From Trichomonas vaginalis G3 (Eukaryota > Parabasalia > Trichomonadida > Trichomonadidae): a stretch of DNA of 64,000 bases. The notes beneath the pieces were generated by a model that made no database searches, had not been told where the DNA came from, and was given only the letters and a program-made list of their open reading frames with translations. The first letter of the stretch is position 1. Every line of letters starts with the position of its first letter. Positions 31,270-44,766 of the stretch are shown in pieces. The DNA lies in NCBI RefSeq assembly GCF_026262505.1, contig NC_067204.1, positions 1,955,797 through 2,019,796 of the forward strand. Direction: 5' to 3'. The position numbers and the translations under genes are program-made.

Positions 31270-31679
31270 AACTGCGAGTCAAAAGGCGTACCTACCTTCA
31301 ACTTTTTGAGAGAAGTCATACAATTAATTATATGAGTTTCTCTCAAAAAGTCGATTTCTGCCAGGTACACCTTTTGGACCGCACAAGCTATTTGCTCTAA
31401 TTCGATATAACAACAAAGGATCATAAAACAGATATAAATATAGGATGAACTGATACGATTTTTTCGGGTCTAACTTCAAAATTTAAGATTTCGAAATTTA
31501 ATACAAGCTTCAAACCAGAAATTTAAGCATAAATAGAAGTTGATTTGCTACCTATTGCACGTGAAGCTTATTTGAGCTCTAATATTTAATAATTTTCTCT
31601 CGCTCTCAGTGAAGGCACCGTTAGCATTAGAAATGTAAACTATTCAAAAATTGATAGGTCCGCCTTTTGATTCGCAGTT
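31270..31679. mobile_element. Fold-back mini-element, unit 2
   Basis: Same as 24911-25320. Confidence 0.65.
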
Positions 31680-31760
31680 TAAAGCATAAATTTTGTCAAT
31701 TAAATTTTAATTACAGAATAAAAAGAAAAGTCAATAAAAGCATATGAAAGCTGACACGAA

Positions 31761-32024
31761 TTATTCATAAGGATTATCGAATAATGATTTCGATTTTTGT
31801 GAATAATTTGGTATTTCTTTTGTTTCGATTAAATATGGATTTATTTGAACCTCTTCTAAAGGTAATGGTTCGGATTTATTAGATACTTCTTCTAATAGAC
31901 AACTTCTATTATCAATGAAATGTTCATGAATTATTGATTGTGTTTCCTCTCTTTTTTCTTTTTTTTTAAGACATAAAAGAGGAATTGCAATGCTTGATGG
32001 TAATGATAGTCTTATTGTTATCAA
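31761..32024 (-). pseudogene. Tail relic of a second surface-protein gene, unit 2
   Basis: Same as 25402-25665, with identical coding for the NPYE end. Confidence 0.7.
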
Positions 32025-33611
32025 TTAAAATTATCTCCCATCCTATATAATAAAATTTGATTCAATATTACTAAATACTTTATGTTTCTTAATAATTGAG
32101 ATGCCTAAAATGTTGATAATGTTGTTATAAACTTATTTTCACACGCTCAATCTTATGGGAGTAATAAGAATTGTAATAAAAAAAACATTATAAATCTTTA
32201 AAGATTCGTTCATAAACAATATATAAAAAAATAGTTATTCATAAGGATTCTCGAAATAAGTATTTGATTGTTCTTGCTTTGGATTATATGCTGGTGCTTT
32301 ATATTCATTAGGATATGGATTGCTGTTCGTTTCTTCTAAAGGTAAATCTTTTTCGGTTTTATCAACAAGGCTTTGATTAATTGGATTTTCAGCTCTGAAT
32401 TTTCTGTGTCTATAACATAAGTAAGCAGCGACAGCAATGAGACCTGCTCCAACTGCTGCTCCAATAATAATTTCCAAAACAGCACCTTCACTTAGTCCTT
32501 CATCACTATCATCATCAGAATAATTATGATCATCTGATTTTTGTTCAACTGGTTCTGATGAATTTATTTCATGATACGAATTATCAAAAATGATAAGAGA
32601 TCTATGAGTTGAATTATTTCCTTTGATTAAATATGATGTATTATATTTGTCGCCAGCATGATAAAAAAATAAGTAATCGTGTTTAGAATTAGTTATTGTT
32701 AGAAAAGGTTTTTCAACAATAATATTAGCTCTATTTATTTTTCCATAGACATCATAAATATCACCATCTTCGAAATGAACTGTTCCATTTGTGAAAGCAG
32801 TAACAACACATGTATGAGCTGTGTCCTGAGAAGTGAATTTGTAATTAGACCTTACATTTGTGATAATCGAAGTGCAATCATAATAATTCAAATTAAAAAC
32901 AACAAAATTACATGGAATAGGTTCGTCACTGGAGGATTCTAATGTAATTGTACCTGTGTGAGCGAAATAAATTGCTGAATATTGTGTATTTCCAAGAATT
33001 TCTAAAGATACTTCTGAAGTTCTTGCTTCTCCGGAAATGTTGCGATAATCAGTAAATACTACGTATTGTTCCTTATAAAAATTAAGTTTTGTTTGATTTC
33101 TGCCAATTAATAACTTTTGAATTCCGAATATTTTGTATTTTGGCTGGGATCCAAAAGAAATTGATTGGTTGCAAAGATATTCGAGCTTGTCCTTATCATA
33201 AGCACTGTATGTATCATAAGAAAAACTTTGTGAAATTTTGATTGTTGCAACTGTATTCGGAGATTTACTTCTGAACAAAATGTATAATGTCGGTGAGAAA
33301 TAAAGGAAACAATAAGAATTACCGAAAAAGTGACAAAACATCAAAAACAGGGAGGGGGTCTCAATTTTTATTACTTATATTATTTTACAATATTTATATA
33401 AATACTCTTTATAATATATTTTACTATAAAATTATACCTCAAATTCAAATATTTATAATATTATTTACATAATTATCTCAAAATTATATTTTTATATATT
33501 ATTTTTCATATGTATAAATCATATAATCTATATCTATGCAAATCTCATCTAAAATTTTTTGAAGCAAACCGCTACCATTTTATAATGGTCCATCTTAAAT
33601 TCATCATAAAT

Positions 33612-34597
33612 TCTGGTACATGTTAGTACCAGAGTCTTCAAATCTCAAACACTCTGGTACCAACATGTACCAGACGCGAGTTTCCAATGCCCTCGTACGA
33701 TTTTCTATTAAGATCTTCTTGAATGAGAAGGTCTTCATAGAAACTCGTACGAGGGCTTCTCTTTTAAATACTCTGGTACCTGCTGGTATCGGAGTCGACT
33801 TTACAGCCCTTTCCCCAATTTTGAAGCTGGGGAAAGTTTTCAAGCAATGAAAGGGAAGCTCTCGCTATGAGGTGAAAATCTAGAATTTTTACCTCATAGC
33901 GAGTAATCCTTTGTTAATTGCTTGAAAACTTTCTTCAAATTATCAAAATTTCGAGGAAAGTTTCCTTGCTTCAAAGTAGAGATGGAGCCCTTTGAGCCAC
34001 TGCATATAGGTCAGTGACTCAAAATACTCCATCTCTACTAGAAATCGCCAAAATTTGGGTCGCAATCTTTGAAATGCGACGCAAGTTTGGGCAATTTCGC
34101 GAGGGACTTGCTCCATTTGGTGCATAGATTCACACTCTATGCACCAGATGGAACAATTCTTTCGCTGACAGCGGGAAACTTTGTCTGAATAGTTTAACAT
34201 TCAGACAAAGTTTCCCGCTGTCAGAGAGGGAATGGAAGGGTAAGAGGTATATATTCATAATGTATACCTCTTACTCTTCCATTCCCTCAAGAAAGTTCAA
34301 AAACTTGGGTGCAATCAGTTCTGATTGCACCCAAGTTTTTGAACTTTATATAGGGAATTGTTGGCTATGTTGTACTGATCATGAATCAGTACATCATAGC
34401 CAACAATTCCTTCGCAAACAGTGGGAAACTTTGTCTGAATAGTTTAACATTCAGACAAAGTTTCCCGCTGTCAGGGAGGGAATTAGAGGGTGGGAGATAT
34501 ATAGATAGACTATAAATCTCTCACCCTTTAATTCCCTCAAGAAAGTTCAAAAACTTGGGTGCAATCAGAACTGATTGCACCAAAGTTTTTGAATTTT
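33612..34597 (+). ncRNA. Hairpin array, copy 3
   Basis: Same stem-loops as 28512-29497, shifted by 5100 bases. Confidence 0.6.
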
Positions 34598-34616
34598 GTA
34601 TAAGGAATTGTTGGCT

Positions 34617-35165
34617 ATGATGTGGATAGCCGCTGCCAGACCAAATGAATTAACCGTTGTGAATAACGTTTCTGAATCTTTATTTAAAAAGATAAAATAT
34701 CACGATTTTGGCTGCGTTAAAAATCAAAGAATTGATGTTTTTGTCAAAAATCTTTTAGAAGAAGTTGCACCCAATTACTTTTATCGTATTAAAAACGATT
34801 TACTTCAAACAGGTTTTATTCCTTCAATTAGAATTCGCGAGCCTCGATTGACAGATTATAAAACAAAATTGAAAAGAGAAGTTCAATCACGTTTATACCA
34901 AGTATTAAATTTTGTTCAGAATCAAGAAGCCAATTTGAATCCATTAAGATTTTTATTGGAAAATGCTGAAGAAAAACTTTCTCAAATAAATGAGAAGATA
35001 CAAAATTCAATTACATATTTAAGATCGTTTGAAATTCCAAATGAATTGTTAGATACGTATATGTTAGAAATTAATGAATTTTGTTATAATTCTCCAGATT
35101 ATATTTTAGAACATTTCGAAGAATTTTTGGAGGATTTCAAAGAAAAGAATAATTTAATAGACTAA
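34617..35165 (+). CDS. 182-aa ORF of element A, copy 3
   Basis: Identical protein to 29517-30065. Confidence 0.5.
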   Translation: MMWIAAARPNELTVVNNVSESLFKKIKYHDFGCVKNQRIDVFVKNLLEEVAPNYFYRIKNDLLQTGFIPSIRIREPRLTDYKTKLKREVQSRLYQVLNFVQNQEANLNPLRFLLENAEEKLSQINEKIQNSITYLRSFEIPNELLDTYMLEINEFCYNSPDYILEHFEEFLEDFKEKNNLID

Positions 35166-36369
35166 AAAATTTATTATTTTTATTTATTGTGAATTTTAAA
35201 TTGTCACTTTTTAACTGTTACTCCCTATTGAAAGTGTCACTTTTTGGGTGTCACTTTTTCGGAAATTCTTATATACTCTAAGAAAAACTTTGTGAAATTT
35301 TGATTGTTGCAACTGTATTCGGAGATTTACTTCTGAACAAAATGTATAATGTCGGTGAGAAATAAAGATGGTCTGTTGTGTAATTTATAACTTTGTATTG
35401 AAATGTTGGTTGATAATAAGAATAATTAAAATCGTAATCATCCGAAGATGTGCTTATGTTCAATCTAACATCTGTTGGATCTAAGTAAACTGAGCAGTAA
35501 TTCTTATTGATTTCATATTTTTTATTTGAATAATTGAAAGCTAGATCGTTCGATTCGGATAGAAATTCTATGGAATCGCAGTAATTTGGAAAAGAAACTA
35601 CACAAAATCTTACTTTATAATTATAATACGTGTTTGTTGATTTAAAATTAAAAGTTGGCTCTGTGATTTTCCATATTTTGCTTGTGCATGATTCATAGTT
35701 AATACGCAAGTAATCGCTCATATATGTATCTTGTAGAATAAAATAATAACTAAATGATTTGTTATCTGCAAATGAAAAAGTAATATCTTGACCATATGAA
35801 CCAATGTCAATTAAATAATCTCCTGTTCTGTTAATTATACCATTGGTGATTGTATAGTAAAACCAGGACATTCACAATGATTTTAATTTGAAAGCGGATC
35901 TATTCAGAATGAATTTTGAATATTTTACACAGTCAGATTGTCAAATCATTTTAGTTTATTGGATAATCCTTTTAATGTATTATTTTTAAAATTTTAAAAA
36001 TAAAATAAAAGTGGATCCAAAATTTTTGTATCAGAATGGGTCAATATTTCATGAATCAGTCCTCAAGAACAAAAATGAAGAAGGTCGTAATTGCCTTATG
36101 CATCTAAGCTACTATCCAAAAAAGAGAAATTGGATTAGAAAAGGATTATGAGTGATTGAAATTAATACGTGTGCGAATAACCATGGATTTGTAAAAATTA
36201 ATGCTTCAGAAATACAACATTTTGCTATTGAGAATTCCTTGTAAAGTCCAAATCTCAAAATACATAATTTTATATTTAGTTTGTTTGATGTTGAAACTAT
36301 ATTACCACCAAGAAGAGACAATATTATCTTAGTAAACATGTTTCAATTAATTTGATGTTCTTGGATATA

Positions 36370-36779
36370 AACTGCGAGTCAAAAGGCGTACCTACCTTCA
36401 ACTTTTTGAGAGAAGTCATACAATTAATTATATGAGTTTCTCTCAAAAAGTCGATTTCTGCCAGGTACACCTTTTGGACCGCACAAGCTATTTGCTCTAA
36501 TTCGATATAACAACAAAGGATCATAAAACAGATATAAATATAGGATGAACTGATACGATTTTTTCGGGTCTAACTTCAAAATTTAAGATTTCGAAATTTA
36601 ATACAAGCTTCAAACCAGAAATTTAAGCATAAATAGAAGTTGATTTGCTACCTATTGCACGTGAAGCTTATTTGAGCTCTAATATTTAATAATTTTCTCT
36701 CGCTCTCAGTGAAGGCACCGTTAGCATTAGAAATGTAAACTATTCAAAAATTGATAGGTCCGCCTTTTGATTCGCAGTT
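36370..36779. mobile_element. Fold-back mini-element, unit 3
   Basis: Same as 24911-25320, flanked by TA. Confidence 0.65.
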
Positions 36780-36860
36780 TAAAGCATAAATTTTGTCAAT
36801 TAAATTTTAATTACAGAATAAAAAGAAAAGTCAATAAAAGCATATGAAAGCTGACACGAA

Positions 36861-37124
36861 TTATTCATAAGGATTATCGAATAATGATTTCGATTTTTGT
36901 GAATAATTTGGTATTTCTTTTGTTTCGATTAAATATGGATTTATTTGAACCTCTTCTAAAGGTAATGGTTCGGATTTATTAGATACTTCTTCTAATAGAC
37001 AACTTCTATTATCAATGAAATGTTCATGAATTATTGATTGTGTTTCCTCTCTTTTTTCTTTTTTTTTAAGACATAAAAGAGGAATTGCAATGCTTGATGG
37101 TAATGATAGTCTTATTGTTATCAA
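36861..37124 (-). pseudogene. Tail relic, unit 3
   Basis: Same as 25402-25665. Confidence 0.7.
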
Positions 37125-38710
37125 TTAAAATTATCTCCCATCCTATATAATAAAATTTGATTCAATATTACTAAATACTTTATGTTTCTTAATAATTGAG
37201 ATGCCTAAAATGTTGATAATGTTGTTATAAACTTATTTTCACACGCTCAATCTTATGGGAGTAATAAGAATTGTAATAAAAAAAACATTATAAATCTTTA
37301 AAGATTCGTTCATAAACAATATATAAAAAAATAGTTATTCATAAGGATTCTCGAAATAAGTATTTGATTGTTCTTGCTTTGGATTATATGCTGGTGCTTT
37401 ATATTCATTAGGATATGGATTGCTGTTCGTTTCTTCTAAAGGTAAATCTTTTTCGGTTTTATCAACAAGGCTTTGATTAATTGGATTTTCAGCTCTGAAT
37501 TTTCTGTGTCTATAACATAAGTAAGCAGCGACAGCAATGAGACCTGCTCCAACTGCTGCTCCAATAATAATTTCCAAAACAGCACCTTCACTTAGTCCTT
37601 CATCACTATCATCATCAGAATAATTATGATCATCTGATTTTTGTTCAACTGGTTCTGATGAATTTATTTCATGATACGAATTATCAAAAATGATAAGAGA
37701 TCTATGAGTTGAATTATTTCCTTTGATTAAATATGATGTATTATATTTGTCGCCAGCATGATAAAAAAATAAGTAATCGTGTTTAGAATTAGTTATTGTT
37801 AGAAAAGGTTTTTCAACAATAATATTAGCTCTATTTATTTTTCCATAGACATCATAAATATCACCATCTTCGAAATGAACTGTTCCATTTGTGAAAGCAG
37901 TAACAACACATGTATGAGCTGTGTCCTGAGAAGTGAATTTGTAATTAGACCTTACATTTGTGATAATCGAAGTGCAATCATAATAATTCAAATTAAAAAC
38001 AACAAAATTACATGGAATAGGTTCGTCACTGGAGGATTCTAATGTAATTGTACCTGTGTGAGCGAAATAAATTGCTGAATATTGTGTATTTCCAAGAATT
38101 TCTAAAGATACTTCTGAAGTTCTTGCTTCTCCGGAAATGTTGCGATAATCAGTAAATACTACGTATTGTTCCTTATAAAAATTAAGTTTTGTTTGATTTC
38201 TGCCAATTAATAACTTTTGAATTCCGAATATTTTGTATTTTGGCTGGGATCCAAAAGAAATTGATTGGTTGCAAAGATATTCGAGCTTGTCCTTATCATA
38301 AGCACTGTATGTATCATAAGAAAAACTTTGTGAAATTTTGATTGTTGCAACTGTATTCGGAGATTTACTTCTGAACAAAATGTATAATGTCGGTGAGAAA
38401 TAAAGGAAACAATAAGAATTACCGAAAAAGTGACAAAACATCAAAAACAGGGAGGGGGTCTCAATTTTTATTACTTATATTATTTTACAATATTTATATA
38501 AATATCTTTATAATATATTTTACTATAAAATTATACCTCAAATTCAAATATTTATAATATTATTTACATAATTATCTCAAAATTATATTTTTATATATTA
38601 TTTTTCATATGTATAAATCATATAATCTATATCTATGCAAATCTCATCTAAAATTTTTTGAAGCAAACCGCTACCATTTTATAATGGTCCATCTTAAATT
38701 CATCATAAAT

Positions 38711-39696
38711 TCTGGTACATGTTAGTACCAGAGTCTTCAAATCTCAAACACTCTGGTACCAACATGTACCAGACGCGAGTTTCCAATGCCCTCGTACGAT
38801 TTTCTATTAAGATCTTCTTGAATGAGAAGGTCTTCATAGAAACTCGTACGAGGGCTTCTCTTTTAAATACTCTGGTACCTGCTGGTATCGGAGTCGACTT
38901 TACAGCCCTTTCCCCAATTTTGAAGCTGGGGAAAGTTTTCAAGCAATGAAAGGGAAGCTCTCGCTATGAGGTGAAAATCTAGAATTTTTACCTCATAGCG
39001 AGTAATCCTTTGTTAATTGCTTGAAAACTTTCTTCAAATTATCAAAATTTCGAGGAAAGTTTCCTTGCTTCAAAGTAGAGATGGAGCCCTTTGAGCCACT
39101 GCATATAGGTCAGTGACTCAAAATACTCCATCTCTACTAGAAATCGCCAAAATTTGGGTCGCAATCTTTGAAATGCGACGCAAGTTTGGGCAATTTCGCG
39201 AGGGACTTGCTCCATTTGGTGCATAGATTCACACTCTATGCACCAGATGGAACAATTCTTTCGCTGACAGCGGGAAACTTTGTCTGAATAGTTTAACATT
39301 CAGACAAAGTTTCCCGCTGTCAGAGAGGGAATGGAAGGGTAAGAGGTATATATTCATAATGTATACCTCTTACTCTTCCATTCCCTCAAGAAAGTTCAAA
39401 AACTTGGGTGCAATCAGTTCTGATTGCACCCAAGTTTTTGAACTTTATATAGGGAATTGTTGGCTATGTTGTACTGATCATGAATCAGTACATCATAGCC
39501 AACAATTCCTTCGCAAACAGTGGGAAACTTTGTCTGAATAGTTTAACATTCAGACAAAGTTTCCCGCTGTCAGGGAGGGAATTAGAGGGTGGGAGATATA
39601 TAGATAGACTATAAATCTCTCACCCTTTAATTCCCTCAAGAAAGTTCAAAAACTTGGGTGCAATCAGAACTGATTGCACCAAAGTTTTTGAATTTT
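38711..39696 (+). ncRNA. Hairpin array, copy 4
   Basis: Same stem-loops as 28512-29497, shifted by 10199 bases. Confidence 0.6.
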
Positions 39697-39715
39697 GTAT
39701 AAGGAATTGTTGGCT

Positions 39716-40264
39716 ATGATGTGGATAGCCGCTGCCAGACCAAATGAATTAACCGTTGTGAATAACGTTTCTGAATCTTTATTTAAAAAGATAAAATATC
39801 ACGATTTTGGCTGCGTTAAAAATCAAAGAATTGATGTTTTTGTCAAAAATCTTTTAGAAGAAGTTGCACCCAATTACTTTTATCGTATTAAAAACGATTT
39901 ACTTCAAACAGGTTTTATTCCTTCAATTAGAATTCGCGAGCCTCGATTGACAGATTATAAAACAAAATTGAAAAGAGAAGTTCAATCACGTTTATACCAA
40001 GTATTAAATTTTGTTCAGAATCAAGAAGCCAATTTGAATCCATTAAGATTTTTATTGGAAAATGCTGAAGAAAAACTTTCTCAAATAAATGAGAAGATAC
40101 AAAATTCAATTACATATTTAAGATCGTTTGAAATTCCAAATGAATTGTTAGATACGTATATGTTAGAAATTAATGAATTTTGTTATAATTCTCCAGATTA
40201 TATTTTAGAACATTTCGAAGAATTTTTGGAGGATTTCAAAGAAAAGAATAATTTAATAGACTAA
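39716..40264 (+). CDS. 182-aa ORF of element A, copy 4
   Basis: Identical protein to 29517-30065. Confidence 0.5.
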   Translation: MMWIAAARPNELTVVNNVSESLFKKIKYHDFGCVKNQRIDVFVKNLLEEVAPNYFYRIKNDLLQTGFIPSIRIREPRLTDYKTKLKREVQSRLYQVLNFVQNQEANLNPLRFLLENAEEKLSQINEKIQNSITYLRSFEIPNELLDTYMLEINEFCYNSPDYILEHFEEFLEDFKEKNNLID

Positions 40265-41468
40265 AAAATTTATTATTTTTATTTATTGTGAATTTTAAAT
40301 TGTCACTTTTTAACTGTTACTCCCTATTGAAAGTGTCACTTTTTGGGTGTCACTTTTTCGGAAATTCTTATATACTCTAAGAAAAACTTTGTGAAATTTT
40401 GATTGTTGCAACTGTATTCGGAGATTTACTTCTGAACAAAATGTATAATGTCGGTGAGAAATAAAGATGGTCTGTTGTGTAATTTATAACTTTGTATTGA
40501 AATGTTGGTTGATAATAAGAATAATTAAAATCGTAATCATCCGAAGATGTGCTTATGTTCAATCTAACATCTGTTGGATCTAAGTAAACTGAGCAGTAAT
40601 TCTTATTGATTTCATATTTTTTATTTGAATAATTGAAAGCTAGATCGTTCGATTCGGATAGAAATTCTATGGAATCGCAGTAATTTGGAAAAGAAACTAC
40701 ACAAAATCTTACTTTATAATTATAATACGTGTTTGTTGATTTAAAATTAAAAGTTGGCTCTGTGATTTTCCATATTTTGCTTGTGCATGATTCATAGTTA
40801 ATACGCAAGTAATCGCTCATATATGTATCTTGTAGAATAAAATAATAACTAAATGATTTGTTATCTGCAAATGAAAAAGTAATATCTTGACCATATGAAC
40901 CAATGTCAATTAAATAATCTCCTGTTCTGTTAATTATACCATTGGTGATTGTATAGTAAAACCAGGACATTCACAATGATTTTAATTTGAAAGCGGATCT
41001 ATTCAGAATGAATTTTGAATATTTTACACAGTCAGATTGTCAAATCATTTTAGTTTATTGGATAATCCTTTTAATGTATTATTTTTAAAATTTTAAAAAT
41101 AAAATAAAAGTGGATCCAAAATTTTTGTATCAGAATGGGTCAATATTTCATGAATCAGTCCTCAAGAACAAAAATGAAGAAGGTCGTAATTGCCTTATGC
41201 ATCTAAGCTACTATCCAAAAAAGAGAAATTGGATTAGAAAAGGATTATGAGTGATTGAAATTAATACGTGTGCGAATAACCATGGATTTGTAAAAATTAA
41301 TGCTTCAGAAATACAACATTTTGCTATTGAGAATTCCTTGTAAAGTCCAAATCTCAAAATACATAATTTTATATTTAGTTTGTTTGATGTTGAAACTATA
41401 TTACCACCAAGAAGAGACAATATTATCTTAGTAAACATGTTTCAATTAATTTGATGTTCTTGGATATA

Positions 41469-41878
41469 AACTGCGAGTCAAAAGGCGTACCTACCTTCAA
41501 CTTTTTGAGAGAAGTCATACAATTAATTATATGAGTTTCTCTCAAAAAGTCGATTTCTGCCAGGTACACCTTTTGGACCGCACAAGCTATTTGCTCTAAT
41601 TCGATATAACAACAAAGGATCATAAAACAGATATAAATATAGGATGAACTGATACGATTTTTTCGGGTCTAACTTCAAAATTTAAGATTTCGAAATTTAA
41701 TACAAGCTTCAAACCAGAAATTTAAGCATAAATAGAAGCTGATTTGCTACCTATTGCACGTGAAGCTTATTTGAGCTCTAATATTTAATAATTTTCTCTC
41801 GCTCTCAGTGAAGGCACCGTTAGCATTAGAAATGTAAACTATTCAAAAATTGATAGGTCCGCCTTTTGATTCGCAGTT
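41469..41878. mobile_element. Fold-back mini-element, unit 4
   Basis: Same as 24911-25320; one substitution near 41740 (AGAAGCTGA instead of AGAAGTTGA) is shared with units 6 and 7. Confidence 0.65.
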
Positions 41879-41959
41879 TAAAGCATAAATTTTGTCAATT
41901 AAATTTTAATTACAGAATAAAAAGAAAAGTCAATAAAAGCATATGAAAGCTGACACGAA

Positions 41960-42223
41960 TTATTCATAAGGATTATCGAATAATGATTTCGATTTTTGTG
42001 AATAATTTGGTATTTCTTTTGTTTCGATTAAATATGGATTTATTTGAACCTCTTCTAAAGGTAATGGTTCGGATTTATTAGATACTTCTTCTAATAGACA
42101 ACTTCTATTATCAATGAAATGTTCATGAATTATTGATTGTGTTTCCTCTCTTTTTTCTTTTTTTTTAAGACATAAAAGAGGAATTGCAATGCTTGATGGT
42201 AATGATAGTCTTATTGTTATCAA
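41960..42223 (-). pseudogene. Tail relic, unit 4
   Basis: Same as 25402-25665. Confidence 0.7.
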
Positions 42224-42434
42224 TTAAAATTATCTCCCATCCTATATAATAAAATTTGATTCAATATTACTAAATACTTTATGTTTCTTAATAATTGAGA
42301 TGCCTAAAATGTTGATAATGTTGTTATAAACTTATTTTCACACGCTCAATCTTATGGGAGTAATAAGAATTGTAATAAAAAAAACATTATAAATCTTTAA
42401 AGATTCGTTCATAAACAATATATAAAAAAAATAG

Positions 42435-44008
42435 TTATTCATAAGGATTCTCGAAATAAGTATTTGATTGTTCTTGCTTTGGATTATATGCTGGTGCTTT
42501 ATATTCATTAGGATATGGATTGCTGTTCGTTTCTTCTAAAGGTAAATCTTTTTCGGTTTTATCAACAAGGCTTTGATTAATTGGATTTTCAGCTCTGAAT
42601 TTTCTGTGTCTATAACATAAGTAAGCAGCGACAGCAATGAGACCTGCTCCAACTGCTGCTCCAATAATAATTTCCAAAACAGCACCTTCACTTAGTCCTT
42701 CATCACTATCATCATCAGAATAATTATGATCATCTGATTTTTGTTCAACTGGTTCTGATGAATTTATTTCATGATACGAATTATCAAAAATGATAAGAGA
42801 TCTATGAGTTGAATTATTTCCTTTGATTAAATATGATGTATTATATTTGTCGCCAGCATGATAAAAAAATAAGTAATCGTGTTTAGAATTAGTTATTGTT
42901 AGAAAAGGTTTTTCAACAATAATATTAGCTCTATTTATTTTTCCATAGACATCATAAATATCACCATCTTCGAAATGAACTGTTCCATTTGTGAAAGCAG
43001 TAACAACACATGTATGAGCTGTGTCCTGAGAAGTGAATTTGTAATTAGACCTTACATTTGTGATAATCGAAGTGCAATCATAATAATTCAAATTAAAAAC
43101 AACAAAATTACATGGAATAGGTTCGTCACTGGAGGATTCTAATGTAATTGTACCTGTGTGAGCGAAATAAATTGCTGAATATTGTGTATTTCCAAGAATT
43201 TCTAAAGATACTTCTGAAGTTCTTGCTTCTCCGGAAATGTTGCGATAATCAGTAAATACTACGTATTGTTCCTTATAAAATTAAGTTTTGTTTGATTTCT
43301 GCCAATTAATAACTTTTGAATTCCGAATATTTTGTATTTTGGCTGGGATCCAAAAGAAATTGATTGGTTGCAAAGATATTCGAGCTTGTCCTTATCATAA
43401 GCACTGTATGTATCATAAGAAAAACTTTGTGAAATTTTGATTGTTGCAACTGTATTCGGAGATTTACTTCTGAACAAAATGTATAATGTCGGTGAGAAAT
43501 AAAGATGGTCTGTTGTGTAATTTATAACTTTGTATTGAAATGTTGGTTGATAATAAGAATAATTAAAATCGTAATCATCCGAAGATGTGCTTATGTTCAA
43601 TCTAACATCTGTTGGATCTAAGTAAACTGAGCAGTAATTCTTATTGATTTCATATTTTTTATTTGAATAATTGAAAGCTAGATCGTTCGATTCGGATAGA
43701 AATTCTATGGAATCGCAGTAATTTGGAAAAGAAACTACACAAAATCTTACTTTATAATTATAATACGTGTTTGTTGATTTAAAATTAAAAGTTGGCTCTG
43801 TGATTTTCCATATTTTGCTTGTGCATGATTCATAGTTAATACGCAAGTAATCGCTCATATATGTATCTTGTAGAATAAAATAATAACTAAATGATTTGTT
43901 ATCTGCAAATGAAAAAGTAATATCTTGACCATATGAACCAATGTCAATTAAATAATCTCCTGTTCTGTTAATTATACCATTGGTGATTGTATAGTAAAAC
44001 CAGGACAT
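42435..44008 (-). CDS. Type I surface protein, ~524 aa, unit 5 (no insertion)
   Basis: Start at the ATG (minus, 44008) with TCATT just upstream and a stop directly before it. The ~440-residue ectodomain is rich in Y, N, S and T, has about a dozen N-glycosylation sequons (NRT, NIS, NYT, NQS, NQT, NGT, NTS, NSS) and several cysteines. Then an acidic stretch (SDDDSDEGLSEG), one membrane segment (LEIIIGAAVGAGLIAVAAYL, ~445-466) and a 58-residue tail with LPLEE, two NP(Y) motifs and terminal FENPYE, like endocytic or sorting signals in trichomonad surface proteins. No clear N-terminal signal peptide. One A is missing from a run near 43280 relative to other units, which shifts the frame; this could be an assembly error. 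Family not recognised. Confidence 0.7.
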
Positions 44009-44506
44009 TCACAATGATTTTAATTTGAAAGCGGATCTATTCAGAATGAATTTTGAATATTTTACACAGTCAGATTGTCAAATCATTTTAGTTTATTGGA
44101 TAATTCTTTTAATGTATTATTTTTAAAATTTTAAAAATAAAATAAAAGTGGATCCAAAATTTTTGTATCAGAATGGGTCAATACTTCATGAATCAGTCCT
44201 CAAGAACAAAAATGAAGAAGGTCGTAATTGCCTTATGCATCTAAGCTACTATCCAAAAAAGAGAAATTGGATTAGAAAAGGATTATGAGTGATTGAAATT
44301 AATACGTGTGCGAATAACCATGGATTTGTAAAAATTAATGCTTCAGAAATACAACATTTTGCTATTGAGAATTCCTTGTAAAGTCCAAATCTCAAAATAC
44401 ATAATTTTATATTTAGTTTGTTTGATGTTGAAACTATATTACCACCAAGAAGAGACAATATTATCTTAGTAAACATGTTTCAATTAATTTGATGTTCATG
44501 GATATA

Positions 44507-44741
44507 AACTGCGAGTCAAAAGGCGTACCTACCTTCAACTTTTTGAGAGAAGTCATACAATTAATTATATGAGTTTCTCTCAAAAAGTCGATTTCTGCCA
44601 GGTACACCTTTTGGACCGCACAAGCTATTTGCTCTAATTCGATATAACAACAAAGGATCATAAAACAGATATAAATATAGGATGAACTGATACGATTTTT
44701 TCGGGTCTAACTTCAAAATTTAAGATTTCGAAATTTAATAC
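44507..44741. mobile_element. Fold-back mini-element, unit 5, cut by gap
   Basis: Left terminal repeat and internal hairpin present; the rest is lost at the 25-N gap. Confidence 0.6.
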
Positions 44742-44766
44742 NNNNNNNNNNNNNNNNNNNNNNNNN
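44742..44766. other. Assembly gap (25 N)
   Basis: Joins the spacer of unit 5 directly to the middle of a surface gene, so part of the array is collapsed or missing here. Confidence 1.

Larger units (their letters stand above)
33306..35278 (+). mobile_element. Element A copy 3
   Basis: 1973 bases, matching copy 2 by eye; flanked by the 89-base duplication at 33217-33305 and 35279-35367. Confidence 0.85.
32235..35871 (-). pseudogene. Surface protein gene, unit 3: interrupted by element A
   Basis: The 3' piece (32235-33305) and 5' piece (35279-35871) are intact apart from element A. The 3' piece stays open into element A: an ATG in element A's terminal repeat (minus strand, ~33339) gives a 368-residue frame that starts with the hydrophobic MFCHFFGNSYCFLYF and keeps part of the ectodomain, the membrane segment and the tail. 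Confidence 0.9.
38406..40377 (+). mobile_element. Element A copy 4
   Basis: 1972 bases; one base shorter than copy 2 in the AT-rich left part. Flanked by the 89-base duplication at 38317-38405 and 40378-40466. Confidence 0.85.
37335..40970 (-). pseudogene. Surface protein gene, unit 4: interrupted by element A
   Basis: 3' piece 37335-38405 and 5' piece 40378-40970, laid out as in unit 3, including the new ATG supplied by element A. Confidence 0.9.
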
